Assembly (NCBI RefSeq): GCF_000717645.1
Contig: NZ_JNZZ01000019.1
Coordinates: 62,001-126,000 of the forward strand
Length of the DNA stretch: 64,000 bases
Reading direction: 5' to 3'
Origin: Streptomyces californicus
GTDB taxonomy: Bacteria; Actinomycetota; Actinomycetes; Streptomycetales; Streptomycetaceae
Below, piece by piece: positions 1-7,771 of this stretch; position 1 is the first letter of the stretch, and each line of letters opens with the position of its first letter. Both the position numbers and the translations under genes were made by a program. The notes under the pieces were generated by a model. It was not told where the DNA came from, did no database searches, and was given only the letters and a program-made list of their open reading frames with translations.

Positions 1-766
1 GGCGGGCCCCGAGGTCACCGGCGTCACGCCCGGCGCGGTGCTCGGCGCGGTGACCGCGACCGGGCTCGGTCTCGCGGGATGGGATTCCCCCACGGCCGTG
101 GTCGTGGCGGCCTGCCTCGGTGGCTTCGCCGGAGCGGGGCTGCTCTGGCTGCTCACCGGGCGGGACCGGGGCGACCCCGAGCGGACCGCCGTGTACGGGG
201 TCCTCGTCTCGGCGGTGCTCGCCGGGCTCACCGCCGTCGTCCTCCTGGTGGCCCCCGGTGAACTCGGCAGCGTCGTCCAGTGGTTGATCGGATCCACCGA
301 GGGCCGGGTGTGGCAGCACTGGAATCTGCTCTGGCCGTGGGCGCTCCTCTGGGGCGCGGCGGCGTGGCTGCTCGCCGGTCCGCTGACGCTGCTGCGCTGC
401 GGTGACGAGCAGGCGTCCGCGGCCGGGCTCGCCACGGGCCGGGGGCGGGGCGCGGCGCTCGTGTGCGCGGTGGCGCTGACGGCCGGGGCCGTCTCGGCGG
501 TGGGCGCGCTCGGCTTCGTGGGACTGCTCGTGCCCCATCTGGCACTGGCCGTCTTCGGGGCCGACCTGCGGGTCACCGTGCCGGGCGCGGCGCTGCTCGG
601 GGCGGTGGTGGTGGGCGGCGCGGACGCAGCCGCCCAACTGCTGTCCCGGCTGCTGTCCAGTGCCCTCGACGCCGACCGGCTGACCTTGCCGGTCGGCGCC
701 CTGACCACCTGTGTGGGGGCGGGGCTGCTGCTGGCCGTGGCGCGACGACGGGCCGACGAGCGATGA
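1..766 (+). CDS. FecCD-family metal-chelate ABC importer permease (5' truncated)
   Basis: Membrane subunit of a BtuC/FecCD-type importer, which moves metal-siderophore or cobalamin-like complexes across the plasma membrane. The frame is open from the left edge, so the N-terminus lies outside the window. About 250 residues remain, with roughly six hydrophobic segments and the family's conserved late motif GFVGLLVPHL before a small cytoplasmic helix. The downstream ATPase gene starts 12 bases after the stop, so the two form one operon; the binding protein is presumably upstream, outside the window. The substrate cannot be read from the sequence. The Zur-like box at the end of the next gene makes a zinc-related substrate worth testing, but ferric-siderophore is the family default. 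Confidence 0.88.
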   Translation, partial: AGPEVTGVTPGAVLGAVTATGLGLAGWDSPTAVVVAACLGGFAGAGLLWLLTGRDRGDPERTAVYGVLVSAVLAGLTAVVLLVAPGELGSVVQWLIGSTEGRVWQHWNLLWPWALLWGAAAWLLAGPLTLLRCGDEQASAAGLATGRGRGAALVCAVALTAGAVSAVGALGFVGLLVPHLALAVFGADLRVTVPGAALLGAVVVGGADAAAQLLSRLLSSALDADRLTLPVGALTTCVGAGLLLAVARRRADER

Positions 767-778
767 GGGAGAGAGCGG

Positions 779-1705
779 ATGGAGAACGCTGACATGTCCG
801 ACGGAGCGGCCGGGGGCGTCGGTGCGAGCCCGGTACGGCCGCCCCGGCTCCCGGCGGATCCGGGGGCCGGGGAGCGGGGCGGCCCGGAAGTGGTCCGTGC
901 CGAGGGGCTGTCCTTCGGCTACCCGGGACGCACGGTGCTGCGCGGGGTGGACCTCGCCTTCCGGGCCGGCGAACTGGTCGCCCTGATCGGGCTGAACGGC
1001 TGCGGGAAGAGCACCTTCCTCAAACTCGCCGCAGGACTGCTCACGCCGAGCGCCGGGCGCGTCCTGCTCGAGGGCGACGACGTGGCGCGGCTGTCGCGCC
1101 GCACCGCCGCCCGACGCGTGGCGCTGCTCCACCAAGCGGCACCGGCGGTACCGGGGCTGACGGTGCGACAGCTCGTACGACAGGGTCGCTACGCCGCCCG
1201 GGGGCCACTCGGGATGTTGCGGGAGGGCGATGACGACGTGACCTCGCGAGCCCTCGCGGACGTGGGCGTCACCGGCTGGGCCGACCGCCCGGTGGACGCG
1301 CTGTCCGGCGGGGAGCGCCAGCGTGTCCGCCTCGCCATGGCGCTGGCCCAGGACGCCCGGCTGCTGTTCCTCGACGAGCCGACCACGTACCTCGATCTGC
1401 GTCACCAACTGGAGGTGCTGCAGACGGTCGTACGGCTGCGCGCGGAACGCCGGCTGACGGTGGTGATGGTGCTCCACGACCTCAACCACGCCGCCCGGTT
1501 CGCCGATCGCATCGTCGCCCTGCGCGACGGGCGCGTCGCTGCGGACGGCTCTCCGGCAGAGGTGGTGACGCGTCGGCTGCTGGCCGAAGTCCTCGGCGTG
1601 GAGGGGCGGGTGGGGATCGACGGCGAGGGCGGGTGGCCCGTCTGTTACCCAGATCACCCTCTCGACTCGTTCCAGCTATTGCGGAATGAAAATCATATTC
1701 ATTAG
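779..1705 (+). CDS. FecE-type ABC importer ATP-binding protein
   Basis: ATPase subunit of the chelate importer encoded just upstream; 308 aa. Walker A GLNGCGKST lies at residues 71-79, the signature LSGGERQR at 175-182 and Walker B LLFLDEPT at 195-202, all intact. The first 35 residues are a Gly/Pro-rich extension before the nucleotide-binding domain, so the true start could be one of the next in-frame codons (ATG 794). The last codons (1685-1703) are AT-rich and form a Fur/Zur-like palindrome, so the C-terminal residues NENHIH appear to be a by-product of a regulatory site placed inside the gene end. Confidence 0.9.
   Translation: MENADMSDGAAGGVGASPVRPPRLPADPGAGERGGPEVVRAEGLSFGYPGRTVLRGVDLAFRAGELVALIGLNGCGKSTFLKLAAGLLTPSAGRVLLEGDDVARLSRRTAARRVALLHQAAPAVPGLTVRQLVRQGRYAARGPLGMLREGDDDVTSRALADVGVTGWADRPVDALSGGERQRVRLAMALAQDARLLFLDEPTTYLDLRHQLEVLQTVVRLRAERRLTVVMVLHDLNHAARFADRIVALRDGRVAADGSPAEVVTRRLLAEVLGVEGRVGIDGEGGWPVCYPDHPLDSFQLLRNENHIH
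1685..1703. promoter_or_regulatory. Zur/Fur-family operator-like palindrome
   Basis: The 19-mer AATGAAAATCATATTCATT pairs in eight of nine positions around a central C. Its core TGAAAATCATATTCA, read on the other strand, differs at one base from the 7-1-7 box TGAAAATGATTTTCA that I recall for Streptomyces Zur. It is a conspicuous AT-rich island, lies over the last codons of the FecE gene and is about 70 bases upstream of the precursor peptide start. Fur-type regulators bind similar 7-1-7 boxes, so the metal is not settled. It does not resemble the DmdR/IdeR iron box. Confidence 0.6.
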
Positions 1706-1773
1706 TGTCTGTGGTGCGGCGGAGAACATCGCCGCGAACGACACCCATCCGATCTGAATGGAGGCTTCAACTC

Positions 1774-1908
1774 ATGGAGCAGAACAAGGTGTTCAGCCCG
1801 ATCGCCGACCAGGGCCAGCTCGCCCACCTCTCCGCCACCCACTCGAACGCCCTCGTCGAGAACCCCTTCGACGACGCCGTCGAGGCCGACACCGCGGCCG
1901 AGAAGTAA
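1774..1908 (+). CDS. Putative RiPP precursor peptide (44 aa)
   Basis: Short acidic peptide directly in front of a YcaO/E1-like/SagB gene set, so most likely the substrate of those enzymes. The ATG at 1774 is chosen because TGGAGG ends 9 bases before it; an upstream in-frame ATG at 1705 has no such site. It contains no cysteine. Modifiable residues are Ser8, Ser20, Thr22, Ser24 and Thr39, and the segment HLSATHSNALVENPF (residues 18-32) holds three of them plus two histidines. The C-terminus is Asp/Glu/Ala-rich. If azolines form here they would be oxazole or methyloxazole types from Ser/Thr, or the YcaO may perform amidine or other backbone chemistry. No family name recognised; leader/core boundary not visible. 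Confidence 0.75.
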   Translation: MEQNKVFSPIADQGQLAHLSATHSNALVENPFDDAVEADTAAEK

Positions 1909-1947
1909 GCGAGACCTGCCGCTGACGGCAGCTTCCCCGCACAGTGC

Positions 1948-1986
1948 GGGCGGGCCCGCCCGGTGAGATTCCGGACGGGCCCGTCC
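1948..1986 (+). terminator. Attenuator-like hairpin after the precursor gene
   Basis: Arms 1948-1963 and 1971-1986 pair over 16 positions with one C-A mismatch and one G-U pair, closing a 7-base loop TGAGATT. There is no T-run, so it is either a partial terminator or an mRNA-stabilising structure. Position between precursor and enzyme genes is typical for RiPP operons that need excess precursor. Confidence 0.55.
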
Positions 1987-2035
1987 CGTTCACCGCTCCA
2001 TCCGCTCCCCGCCCCGCCTTCCGTTCGGAGGATTC

Positions 2036-2977
2036 GTGACCCGCAGTCGACTGGCTCCCGGCGCCGGGATCGTCACCGTTCCCGGTGCCGGCCCCGTACT
2101 CCGTTCTCCGGAAGGGGAGTTCCTGCGCATCGACACCGGAGGCGTCGACGGCGACGTCCTGGCGCGCCGGCTCACCGGGCAGGCGGAAGCGGCTTCGGGA
2201 GATCCGCACGATGACCGTCTCCACCGGCTGATCGAGGCGTTCGAGGCCGGCGGGTACGCGGTGGCCTCCTCGCCCCGGCCGCCGCTCAGCGGTCGCGTCG
2301 TGCACGTCCTGGGCGACCCCGTGCTGACGGAGCCCCTGGCCCGTTGCGTACGCGGGGAAGGGGCGGACGTCCGCCCGATCACCCCGGACGGTGTGGCGGA
2401 GCTCGCCCTGGCGGGCCCGGACGACGAGCACGCGGAGGGACACGTCGCGGTGGTGTGGTGCCTCGACTCGCCCGCGGCCGAAGGGATCTGGGATGCCGCC
2501 GACCGGCTCCCGGACCATCGCGTCGCCTGGCTGCGCTGCCACCGCGAGGGGGCCCACGTCTGGACCGAGCCTCTCGCCGCGGCCCCCGGAGACGTCTCCT
2601 CCCGCCACGTCCGGCTCCGCAGACTCGCGGCTACCCCGGCCCACCGGGAACTCGCCGCGTACTGGGCCGGGCACCGCACCCCCGACACCGGACCACGCCC
2701 CACGGCCGCCTCCGCCGCGCTGATCGCCGCACTCCTCACCGCAGACCTGATCGCCTGGGCGGGTGCGAAAGCGCATGCGGACGCGGAGGCCCGGGAAGGC
2801 TCCGGACCGGTGCGCCGTGCCGGCCTTCCGCCCCGTCGGCGGCTGCGCCGCATCGACCTGCGCGATCTCACCGTCACCGAGCACCCCGCGCTGCCCGTCC
2901 CGGACGTCGCACCGCTGCCGACCGGGGGCCGCCCGGGCCCGCGCGCCGGGAACGGCGCCGGGACGGCCCGCTCATGA
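2036..2977 (+). CDS. E1-like/RRE cyclodehydratase partner protein
   Basis: 313-aa protein that I read as the precursor-binding partner (C protein) of the YcaO enzyme. Residues 7-75 have the winged-helix-like pattern of a RiPP recognition element, with VLRSPEGEFLRIDTG near the start. Residues 85-225 look like a degenerate ThiF/E1 fold, including the VAWLRCH stretch that normally precedes the zinc site. Where relatives carry a CxxC zinc ligand pair this protein has GDVSSRHVRLRR, so the zinc site seems lost. GTG start preceded by GGAGGA with 3 bases between; stop overlaps the next gene's ATG (ATGA). Assignment rests on weak similarity plus context. Confidence 0.6.
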   Translation: MTRSRLAPGAGIVTVPGAGPVLRSPEGEFLRIDTGGVDGDVLARRLTGQAEAASGDPHDDRLHRLIEAFEAGGYAVASSPRPPLSGRVVHVLGDPVLTEPLARCVRGEGADVRPITPDGVAELALAGPDDEHAEGHVAVVWCLDSPAAEGIWDAADRLPDHRVAWLRCHREGAHVWTEPLAAAPGDVSSRHVRLRRLAATPAHRELAAYWAGHRTPDTGPRPTAASAALIAALLTADLIAWAGAKAHADAEAREGSGPVRRAGLPPRRRLRRIDLRDLTVTEHPALPVPDVAPLPTGGRPGPRAGNGAGTARS

Positions 2978-4569
2978 AGACCCGTACGGTGTACGTCCCC
3001 ACGCCGGACGGCACCGCGCTCGCCACCGACATCTGCCTGCCGGACGGCCCCCACCCCTGCCCCGCCGTCCTCATCAGAACCCCCTACGGGCGGGGTGCCC
3101 ACCGCGCCGAGTCGCGCGGCTGGGCGGCGCACGGATACGCGGTCCTCGTCCAGGACGTGCGGGGCCGCCACGGTTCGCCGGGGGAGTGGCAGCCCTACGG
3201 GGAGCACGAGGGGCCGGACGGAACCGCCGCCATCGCCTGGGTGCGCTCCCAGCCGTGGAGCAACGGCGAGGTCGTCGCGGCCGGAGCCTCGTACGCCGCG
3301 TACTGCGCCCTCGTCCCCGCGCTCACCGGGCCCGACGACCGGCGGCCGGGTGCGCGGCCGGGAGAGGCCCACCGCGACGGCGGTCCCGACGCCGTCATCG
3401 CCGCCGTTCCCGCGCTCGGACTCGTCGAAACGGCGCGGGAGCCCGGCGGCCCGGAACGGCTGTGGGCCCGCGCCGGCTGGTGGGCCGCCCACGGCGACCG
3501 CCGCGACTCCGAGCCGGACGCGCTGAGCCGCGCCCTGGCGAGCGACCCCCGCCTTCTCGAACACCTCCCCGTGGCCCGCGTGTCGGAGCGGCTGGCCGAG
3601 GGGCTGGGGCGTGAACTGCCGTCGTGGCCCCGTCTCTGGACCGGCCGCGACCGGGGGCGACTGTCCGATGCCGGCTCCTCGTCACGGCTGCCGCTGCTCG
3701 CGGTGGGCGGCACCCGCGACCCCTTCGCCGACGACACCGTCGCGCTGTGGCGCGGGTGGGGCGGACCGGCCCGACTGCTGCTCGGCCCGTGGGGCCACCA
3801 CCTCACCGCCGACCCGACCGCACCGTCCCGCGCTCACGTCAACCTCGGTGCGCTGTACGTACGGTGGGCCCGGGCCGCGCTCGCCGGGCGACTGGAACCA
3901 CGCCCGCGTGGGGTCATCGCCCTGGGCGGCAGCGGCCGTTGGCACCGCGTGACCGGGACGGAACCCACGCCCGGCCCCTCCGAGCCGCGTCGACCGGAGG
4001 CGGCGGTGCGCTGGCCCTTCGGCTCACGCACCGGACTGCGACTGCTCCACGGTGCGGAGTTCACCGCCCACCCGGACCGACCCGTGCGCTCCGACGACCT
4101 CACCGTCCCGGCAGACCGCGAACGGCCCGACCGGTGCCTGCTCGTCTCGCCGCCCCTGGCCCGCCCGCTCGATCTCGCCGGGCCGGCCGTCGCCCGACTC
4201 CACGTCACGGCCGACACGCCCTCGGCCGACTGGGCCGTCCGCCTGACCACGCTCGACCCCGCTGGCCGCGCCCAGCCCCTGGCCTTCGGCATCGTCCGCC
4301 GGACCGACCCGCCCGGCCGGGCGGCGGACATCACCGTGCCGCTCGGCACGCTGGGCCGCCGCCTTCCCGCCGGGACCCGCCTGCGGGCCGAGGTCACCGG
4401 ACACCACTTCCCCGCCCACGCCCGCAACCCGCACACCGGCGAGGACCCTGTCACCGCCACCAGGCTCGCCCCGTCCCACCGCACCGTGCACGCCCGGGGC
4501 AGCGCCCTCCACCTGCCCGTCGTCGCCCGACGCCGCTATGTCGAGCCCGTACCGGAGATATGCCGTTGA
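2974..4569 (+). CDS. CocE/NonD (peptidase S15) family hydrolase
   Basis: 531-aa alpha/beta hydrolase of the X-prolyl dipeptidyl-peptidase/cocaine-esterase family. The N-terminal part (residues 1-120) has the family pattern RTPYGR, VLVQDVRGRHGS and the nucleophile elbow GASYAAY with Ser106; relatives usually have GxSYxG, so the last Gly is Ala. AVGGTRDPFAD supplies the likely acid and PWGHHL the histidine. The C-terminal third is the jelly-roll domain (DLAGPAVARLHVTAD). Embedded between the E1-like and YcaO genes with overlaps at both ends (ATGA upstream, 10 bases downstream), so it probably acts on the modified peptide, for example leader removal or release of an ester/amide. No secretion signal, so cytoplasmic. 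Confidence 0.85.
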   Translation: MKTRTVYVPTPDGTALATDICLPDGPHPCPAVLIRTPYGRGAHRAESRGWAAHGYAVLVQDVRGRHGSPGEWQPYGEHEGPDGTAAIAWVRSQPWSNGEVVAAGASYAAYCALVPALTGPDDRRPGARPGEAHRDGGPDAVIAAVPALGLVETAREPGGPERLWARAGWWAAHGDRRDSEPDALSRALASDPRLLEHLPVARVSERLAEGLGRELPSWPRLWTGRDRGRLSDAGSSSRLPLLAVGGTRDPFADDTVALWRGWGGPARLLLGPWGHHLTADPTAPSRAHVNLGALYVRWARAALAGRLEPRPRGVIALGGSGRWHRVTGTEPTPGPSEPRRPEAAVRWPFGSRTGLRLLHGAEFTAHPDRPVRSDDLTVPADRERPDRCLLVSPPLARPLDLAGPAVARLHVTADTPSADWAVRLTTLDPAGRAQPLAFGIVRRTDPPGRAADITVPLGTLGRRLPAGTRLRAEVTGHHFPAHARNPHTGEDPVTATRLAPSHRTVHARGSALHLPVVARRRYVEPVPEICR

Positions 4570-6029
4570 CCCGCACCGGAACAGAACCGCTGACCCGCAG
4601 CGAAGCAGAGCCGTCGACCCGCAGTGGAGCAGGGCCGTCGACCCGCAGCGGCGATGGGCCGTCGGTCGGCACCCTGCCCGTCGAAGCCCTCGTCGATCCC
4701 GTCAGCGGAATCGTCCGGGATGTCGCACCCGTCGAGCACCCCACCGGGGCACCGCCCCGCTACACCGCGATGACCGCCGACGTCGCCGACGCCCGCCGCC
4801 TCGGCGCTTGGCCCGCCGACCGGGTCTCGCTCGGCACGACGTTCGGCGACCGCGAGGGCGCGTGGATCGCCGCCGTCGCGGAGGCGGTGGAGCGCTACTG
4901 CGGCAACCGCGTCCCGCCGCCCGGGCATCCCCGGGCGCCCCGGCGGGCCACCGCCGCCGAGCTGGCCGCCGAGGGGCACCGCGTCTACGGACCCGGCTCC
5001 CTGCCGACGTACGCCTCCTGGCAGTACGGCCGCACGGGTTTCCCCTACGCCGAACTCACCCCGGACACACCGGCGCTGTGGACCCGCGCCACCGAGAACG
5101 GGCGGCCCTGCTGGGCCCCCGTCGCGCTGACCCACCTCAACTGGCGTCAGGGCGAGCTGCGTTCGCTGCCCCGCACCCACCACCTGAACTACGCGGGCAT
5201 CGCGACCGGGCAGGGCCTGGACGACGCCGTCGAGCGCGGCCTCCTCGAAATCGTCGAACGCGACGCGCTGGAGCTGTGGTGGCACCTGGACGGGCCCACC
5301 CGGGGCATCGACCCCGCGACCGTACCCGGGCTCACCGATGATCTGGCCGGCTGTGCGCTGGACGTGCACATCGTGGAGATGCCCTCCGAGTTCGCCCCCT
5401 GCGTGGCGGCGCTCGTGCACGATCCCGAACGCGGCATATACGCGGCCGGGTTCGCCTGCCGGTACGACCCGGCGGAGGCGGCGCGCAAGGCCGTGCTGGA
5501 GGCCGTGCACACCTGGGTCTTCACCCAGGGCGCGGTGGACGCCGACGGATGGGTGTACCGGGCGATCGACGCCGGCATGCTCGCCCGCGGCCTCTACCTG
5601 GACCACAGGGCGGACCGGCGCTATCTCGACGACTGCGGAACGGATTTCGCCGCCGTACGCGACCTGGGCGCCCACGTCCAGGTCTGGCTGGACGACCGCA
5701 TGGCCCCGCTCGCCCGCCGCTTCACCGCGCCCGCCCTCGGGGTTGTCCCGGTCGCCGCGGTGGAACCCGGCAGCCGGGCCGCCCTCGACGCGGCGCTCGC
5801 CGCCGGAGGCCACCGGGTGATCACGGCGGACCTCACCACGGAGGACGTCGCCGAGACCTCGCTGAGGGTCGCCCGGGTCCTCGTCTCCGGTCTCGTCCCC
5901 AACGCCCCGGCGGCCTTCGGCTACTTCGGCTGCCCGCGCTTCGCGGACGCCGCGCTCGACCGGGGCTGGCGCTCGCAACCGCCCACCGGACCCGAGGACT
6001 TCACCCTCGCCCCGCCCCCGCACATGTGA
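4560..6029 (+). CDS. YcaO-domain cyclodehydratase-type enzyme
   Basis: 489-aa ATP-dependent YcaO protein, the enzyme that activates peptide-backbone amides (azoline, thioamide or amidine formation). ATP/Mg motifs are present: EAVERYC at 108-114, GLLEIVERDALELWW at 227-241 and ARKAVLEAVH at 308-317. The ATG at 4560 overlaps the hydrolase stop by 10 bases. Residues 3-34 are four degenerate octapeptide repeats of pattern (L/S)TRxxxxP, an extension not expected in the family. The C-terminus ends APPPHM rather than the PxPxP tail common in azoline-forming members, so chemistry other than plain cyclodehydration is possible. A separate E1-like partner is encoded two genes upstream; there is no TfuA-like gene, which argues against thioamidation. 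Confidence 0.9.
   Translation: MPLTRTGTEPLTRSEAEPSTRSGAGPSTRSGDGPSVGTLPVEALVDPVSGIVRDVAPVEHPTGAPPRYTAMTADVADARRLGAWPADRVSLGTTFGDREGAWIAAVAEAVERYCGNRVPPPGHPRAPRRATAAELAAEGHRVYGPGSLPTYASWQYGRTGFPYAELTPDTPALWTRATENGRPCWAPVALTHLNWRQGELRSLPRTHHLNYAGIATGQGLDDAVERGLLEIVERDALELWWHLDGPTRGIDPATVPGLTDDLAGCALDVHIVEMPSEFAPCVAALVHDPERGIYAAGFACRYDPAEAARKAVLEAVHTWVFTQGAVDADGWVYRAIDAGMLARGLYLDHRADRRYLDDCGTDFAAVRDLGAHVQVWLDDRMAPLARRFTAPALGVVPVAAVEPGSRAALDAALAAGGHRVITADLTTEDVAETSLRVARVLVSGLVPNAPAAFGYFGCPRFADAALDRGWRSQPPTGPEDFTLAPPPHM
4566..4661 (+). repeat. Four 24-bp tandem repeats in the YcaO 5' end
   Basis: Encodes LTRTGTEP, LTRSEAEP, STRSGAGP and STRSGDGP in succession. Copies share the core gaCCCGCAG and a terminal CCG; divergence increases towards the 5' end. 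Confidence 0.85.
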
Positions 6030-6043
6030 AGGAGCGCGCTGCC

Positions 6044-7771
6044 ATGCCTGACGTACCGGACCGAGCCGCCGTCCCCACCCGAGATCCGCGCGCGGAGCCG
6101 CCGGGCGGATTCGCCGCGAAGGATCCGGCCGGATCGTCCGCCGGCGCGCCGGACTGCCTGGGCCGGGCACTCGCCGATGCCCGCTCGCCGCGGGTTCCGG
6201 CGCTCTCCCCGTACGTCCCGGAGCGCCCGTTTCCGTGGAGCGGCCCGGGGCTGCCGCTCTCCGCTGGCGGTCGGCGGCAGACCGATGCGGCGGCGGCCTT
6301 CGGAGGGCCCCGGGGGAGGGCCGCCGCCGGTGCGCGTACCGACTCCGGTCCCGGCTCCGTCGTCACCGGCTTTGCCACGGTGGGCGCCGCCCCCATCCGT
6401 CACGACGCCCCGCTCGACCTCGCCCGCCTGTTGAGGCTCTCCCTTGCCGCGCCCGCCGGAACGTCCGGGCGACTGCGTCCCGTTCCCTCGGCAGGGGCCC
6501 TGCACCCGGTCCGGGCCCACCTGCTCGTCGGCCCGGGGTGCTCACTGCCGCCGGGCCGCTACGCGTACGACCCGCACACCCACCGGGCCCACCCGCGCGG
6601 CCCGGCCCCGGACGGCGTACCTGTGGGGGCGCTGGCCGTGCTCACGGTGGCGGCTTCCCGTACGGTCGCCCACTACGGTCACCGGGCCTGGCCGCTGCTG
6701 CTGCTCGACGCGGGCCATGCCGCCGCGGCGCTCGCGCAGGCCGGTCCGCCGACCGCCGACGTGCTGGTCTGCCTCGACGCCGACGGGGCCCTGCTGTCCG
6801 CTGCGGCAGGACTGCCCCGCGCCCCGGCCCGGCACAGCGAATGGCAGGCGGCGGAACTCGAACCGCCCCTCGCCGCAGTGTGGTTCACGCCTTCCGGTGG
6901 CCCTGTGCGGACCATCGATCCACTGAGCGCCTGGGCAACCCGGGGCCGAGCATCAGCACCGGTGCGTGTCCCCGGCCCCCCGATCGCCCAGCCCCGCGAA
7001 CTCAGCCGCACACAGCGCCTGTTGAGCCTCCTCGCGCAAGCTCCGGCTCGTCCCGCCGGTACGTGGCACCCGGCATCCCGCCCGGAAGGCGTGACCGGGA
7101 AGACCCTCACGACCCGCCGGAGCGCGCCGCCCGACGACCTGCGCCGCCCGCCTGAACGGGAGTTGCTCGCCAGTGTCCTCACCACCGCCCGGACGGCGAG
7201 CCCGGCCGGGCCCGACTGGACGGTGGTGACCGGGGGCGCTGCCCCGGCCCTGTACACGGCGAGCCCGGGAAGACCCGGCCTTCTTCTCCACGCTCACGGA
7301 GACGCACGCCCCACCCTCGCCCACTGGGCCGCCCGTCAGACGTGGATCGGCACGACGGGGGCGGTCCTCCTCGCGCACGGCTGCCCCGACGACGCCTCGC
7401 CCGCCGAGGTCCGCATCAGCCATCTCGCCGCCGGATACGCGATCGGCCTGGCCCAGACCCACGCGACTGCCCTGGGGCTGCGGTCCCGGCCCATCGGCTC
7501 CTGGCAGCAGGCGGACCTCGGAGCGGCGTTGGGCGAAGCGCCCGGACGCGACTGGATCGTCCACGGCCTGGCCCTCGGCGCACCCCCGGCGAAAACGACG
7601 ACACCACCCGCCACCCGTACAGCGACACCCCTCACCCCCCGTACGGCGACAGCCCCTGCCGCCCCTACCGCAGCCCCGCGCGCCACCCGGCCCACGCCGC
7701 ACTCCACCGACCCGCCCGCCCCCGGCACCACGGCCCGCACCACACCGCCCGGCGAGGAAGAACGCCCATGA
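6044..7771 (+). CDS. SagB/ThcOx-like nitroreductase-fold oxidase, two domains
   Basis: 575-aa protein of the FMN-dependent SagB-type dehydrogenase family, which oxidises azolines to azoles in RiPP pathways. The FMN-site pattern PSAGALHPVRAHLL is in the first half. The second half (about residues 375-510) again resembles a nitroreductase domain (LLASVLTTARTA, HLAAGYAIGLAQTHATALGLRSRPIG), so the protein looks like a tandem arrangement in which one copy may be non-catalytic. The last 60 residues are a Thr/Pro/Ala-rich tail. ATG 6044 follows AAGGAGCG; the stop overlaps the next ATG. A dehydrogenase next to a Cys-free precursor suggests (methyl)oxazole formation or another oxidation. Confidence 0.75.
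   Translation: MPDVPDRAAVPTRDPRAEPPGGFAAKDPAGSSAGAPDCLGRALADARSPRVPALSPYVPERPFPWSGPGLPLSAGGRRQTDAAAAFGGPRGRAAAGARTDSGPGSVVTGFATVGAAPIRHDAPLDLARLLRLSLAAPAGTSGRLRPVPSAGALHPVRAHLLVGPGCSLPPGRYAYDPHTHRAHPRGPAPDGVPVGALAVLTVAASRTVAHYGHRAWPLLLLDAGHAAAALAQAGPPTADVLVCLDADGALLSAAAGLPRAPARHSEWQAAELEPPLAAVWFTPSGGPVRTIDPLSAWATRGRASAPVRVPGPPIAQPRELSRTQRLLSLLAQAPARPAGTWHPASRPEGVTGKTLTTRRSAPPDDLRRPPERELLASVLTTARTASPAGPDWTVVTGGAAPALYTASPGRPGLLLHAHGDARPTLAHWAARQTWIGTTGAVLLAHGCPDDASPAEVRISHLAAGYAIGLAQTHATALGLRSRPIGSWQQADLGAALGEAPGRDWIVHGLALGAPPAKTTTPPATRTATPLTPRTATAPAAPTAAPRATRPTPHSTDPPAPGTTARTTPPGEEERP

Noticed and set aside
1685..1703. Iron box of the DmdR/IdeR type
   Set aside because: The sequence does not match the TTAGGTTAGGCTAACCTAA-type pattern; a Fur/Zur 7-1-7 box fits far better.
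1705..1773. Longer 67-aa version of the precursor peptide
   Set aside because: The extra 23 residues are Arg-rich, have no ribosome site, and would start within the regulatory region; ATG 1774 has a good site.
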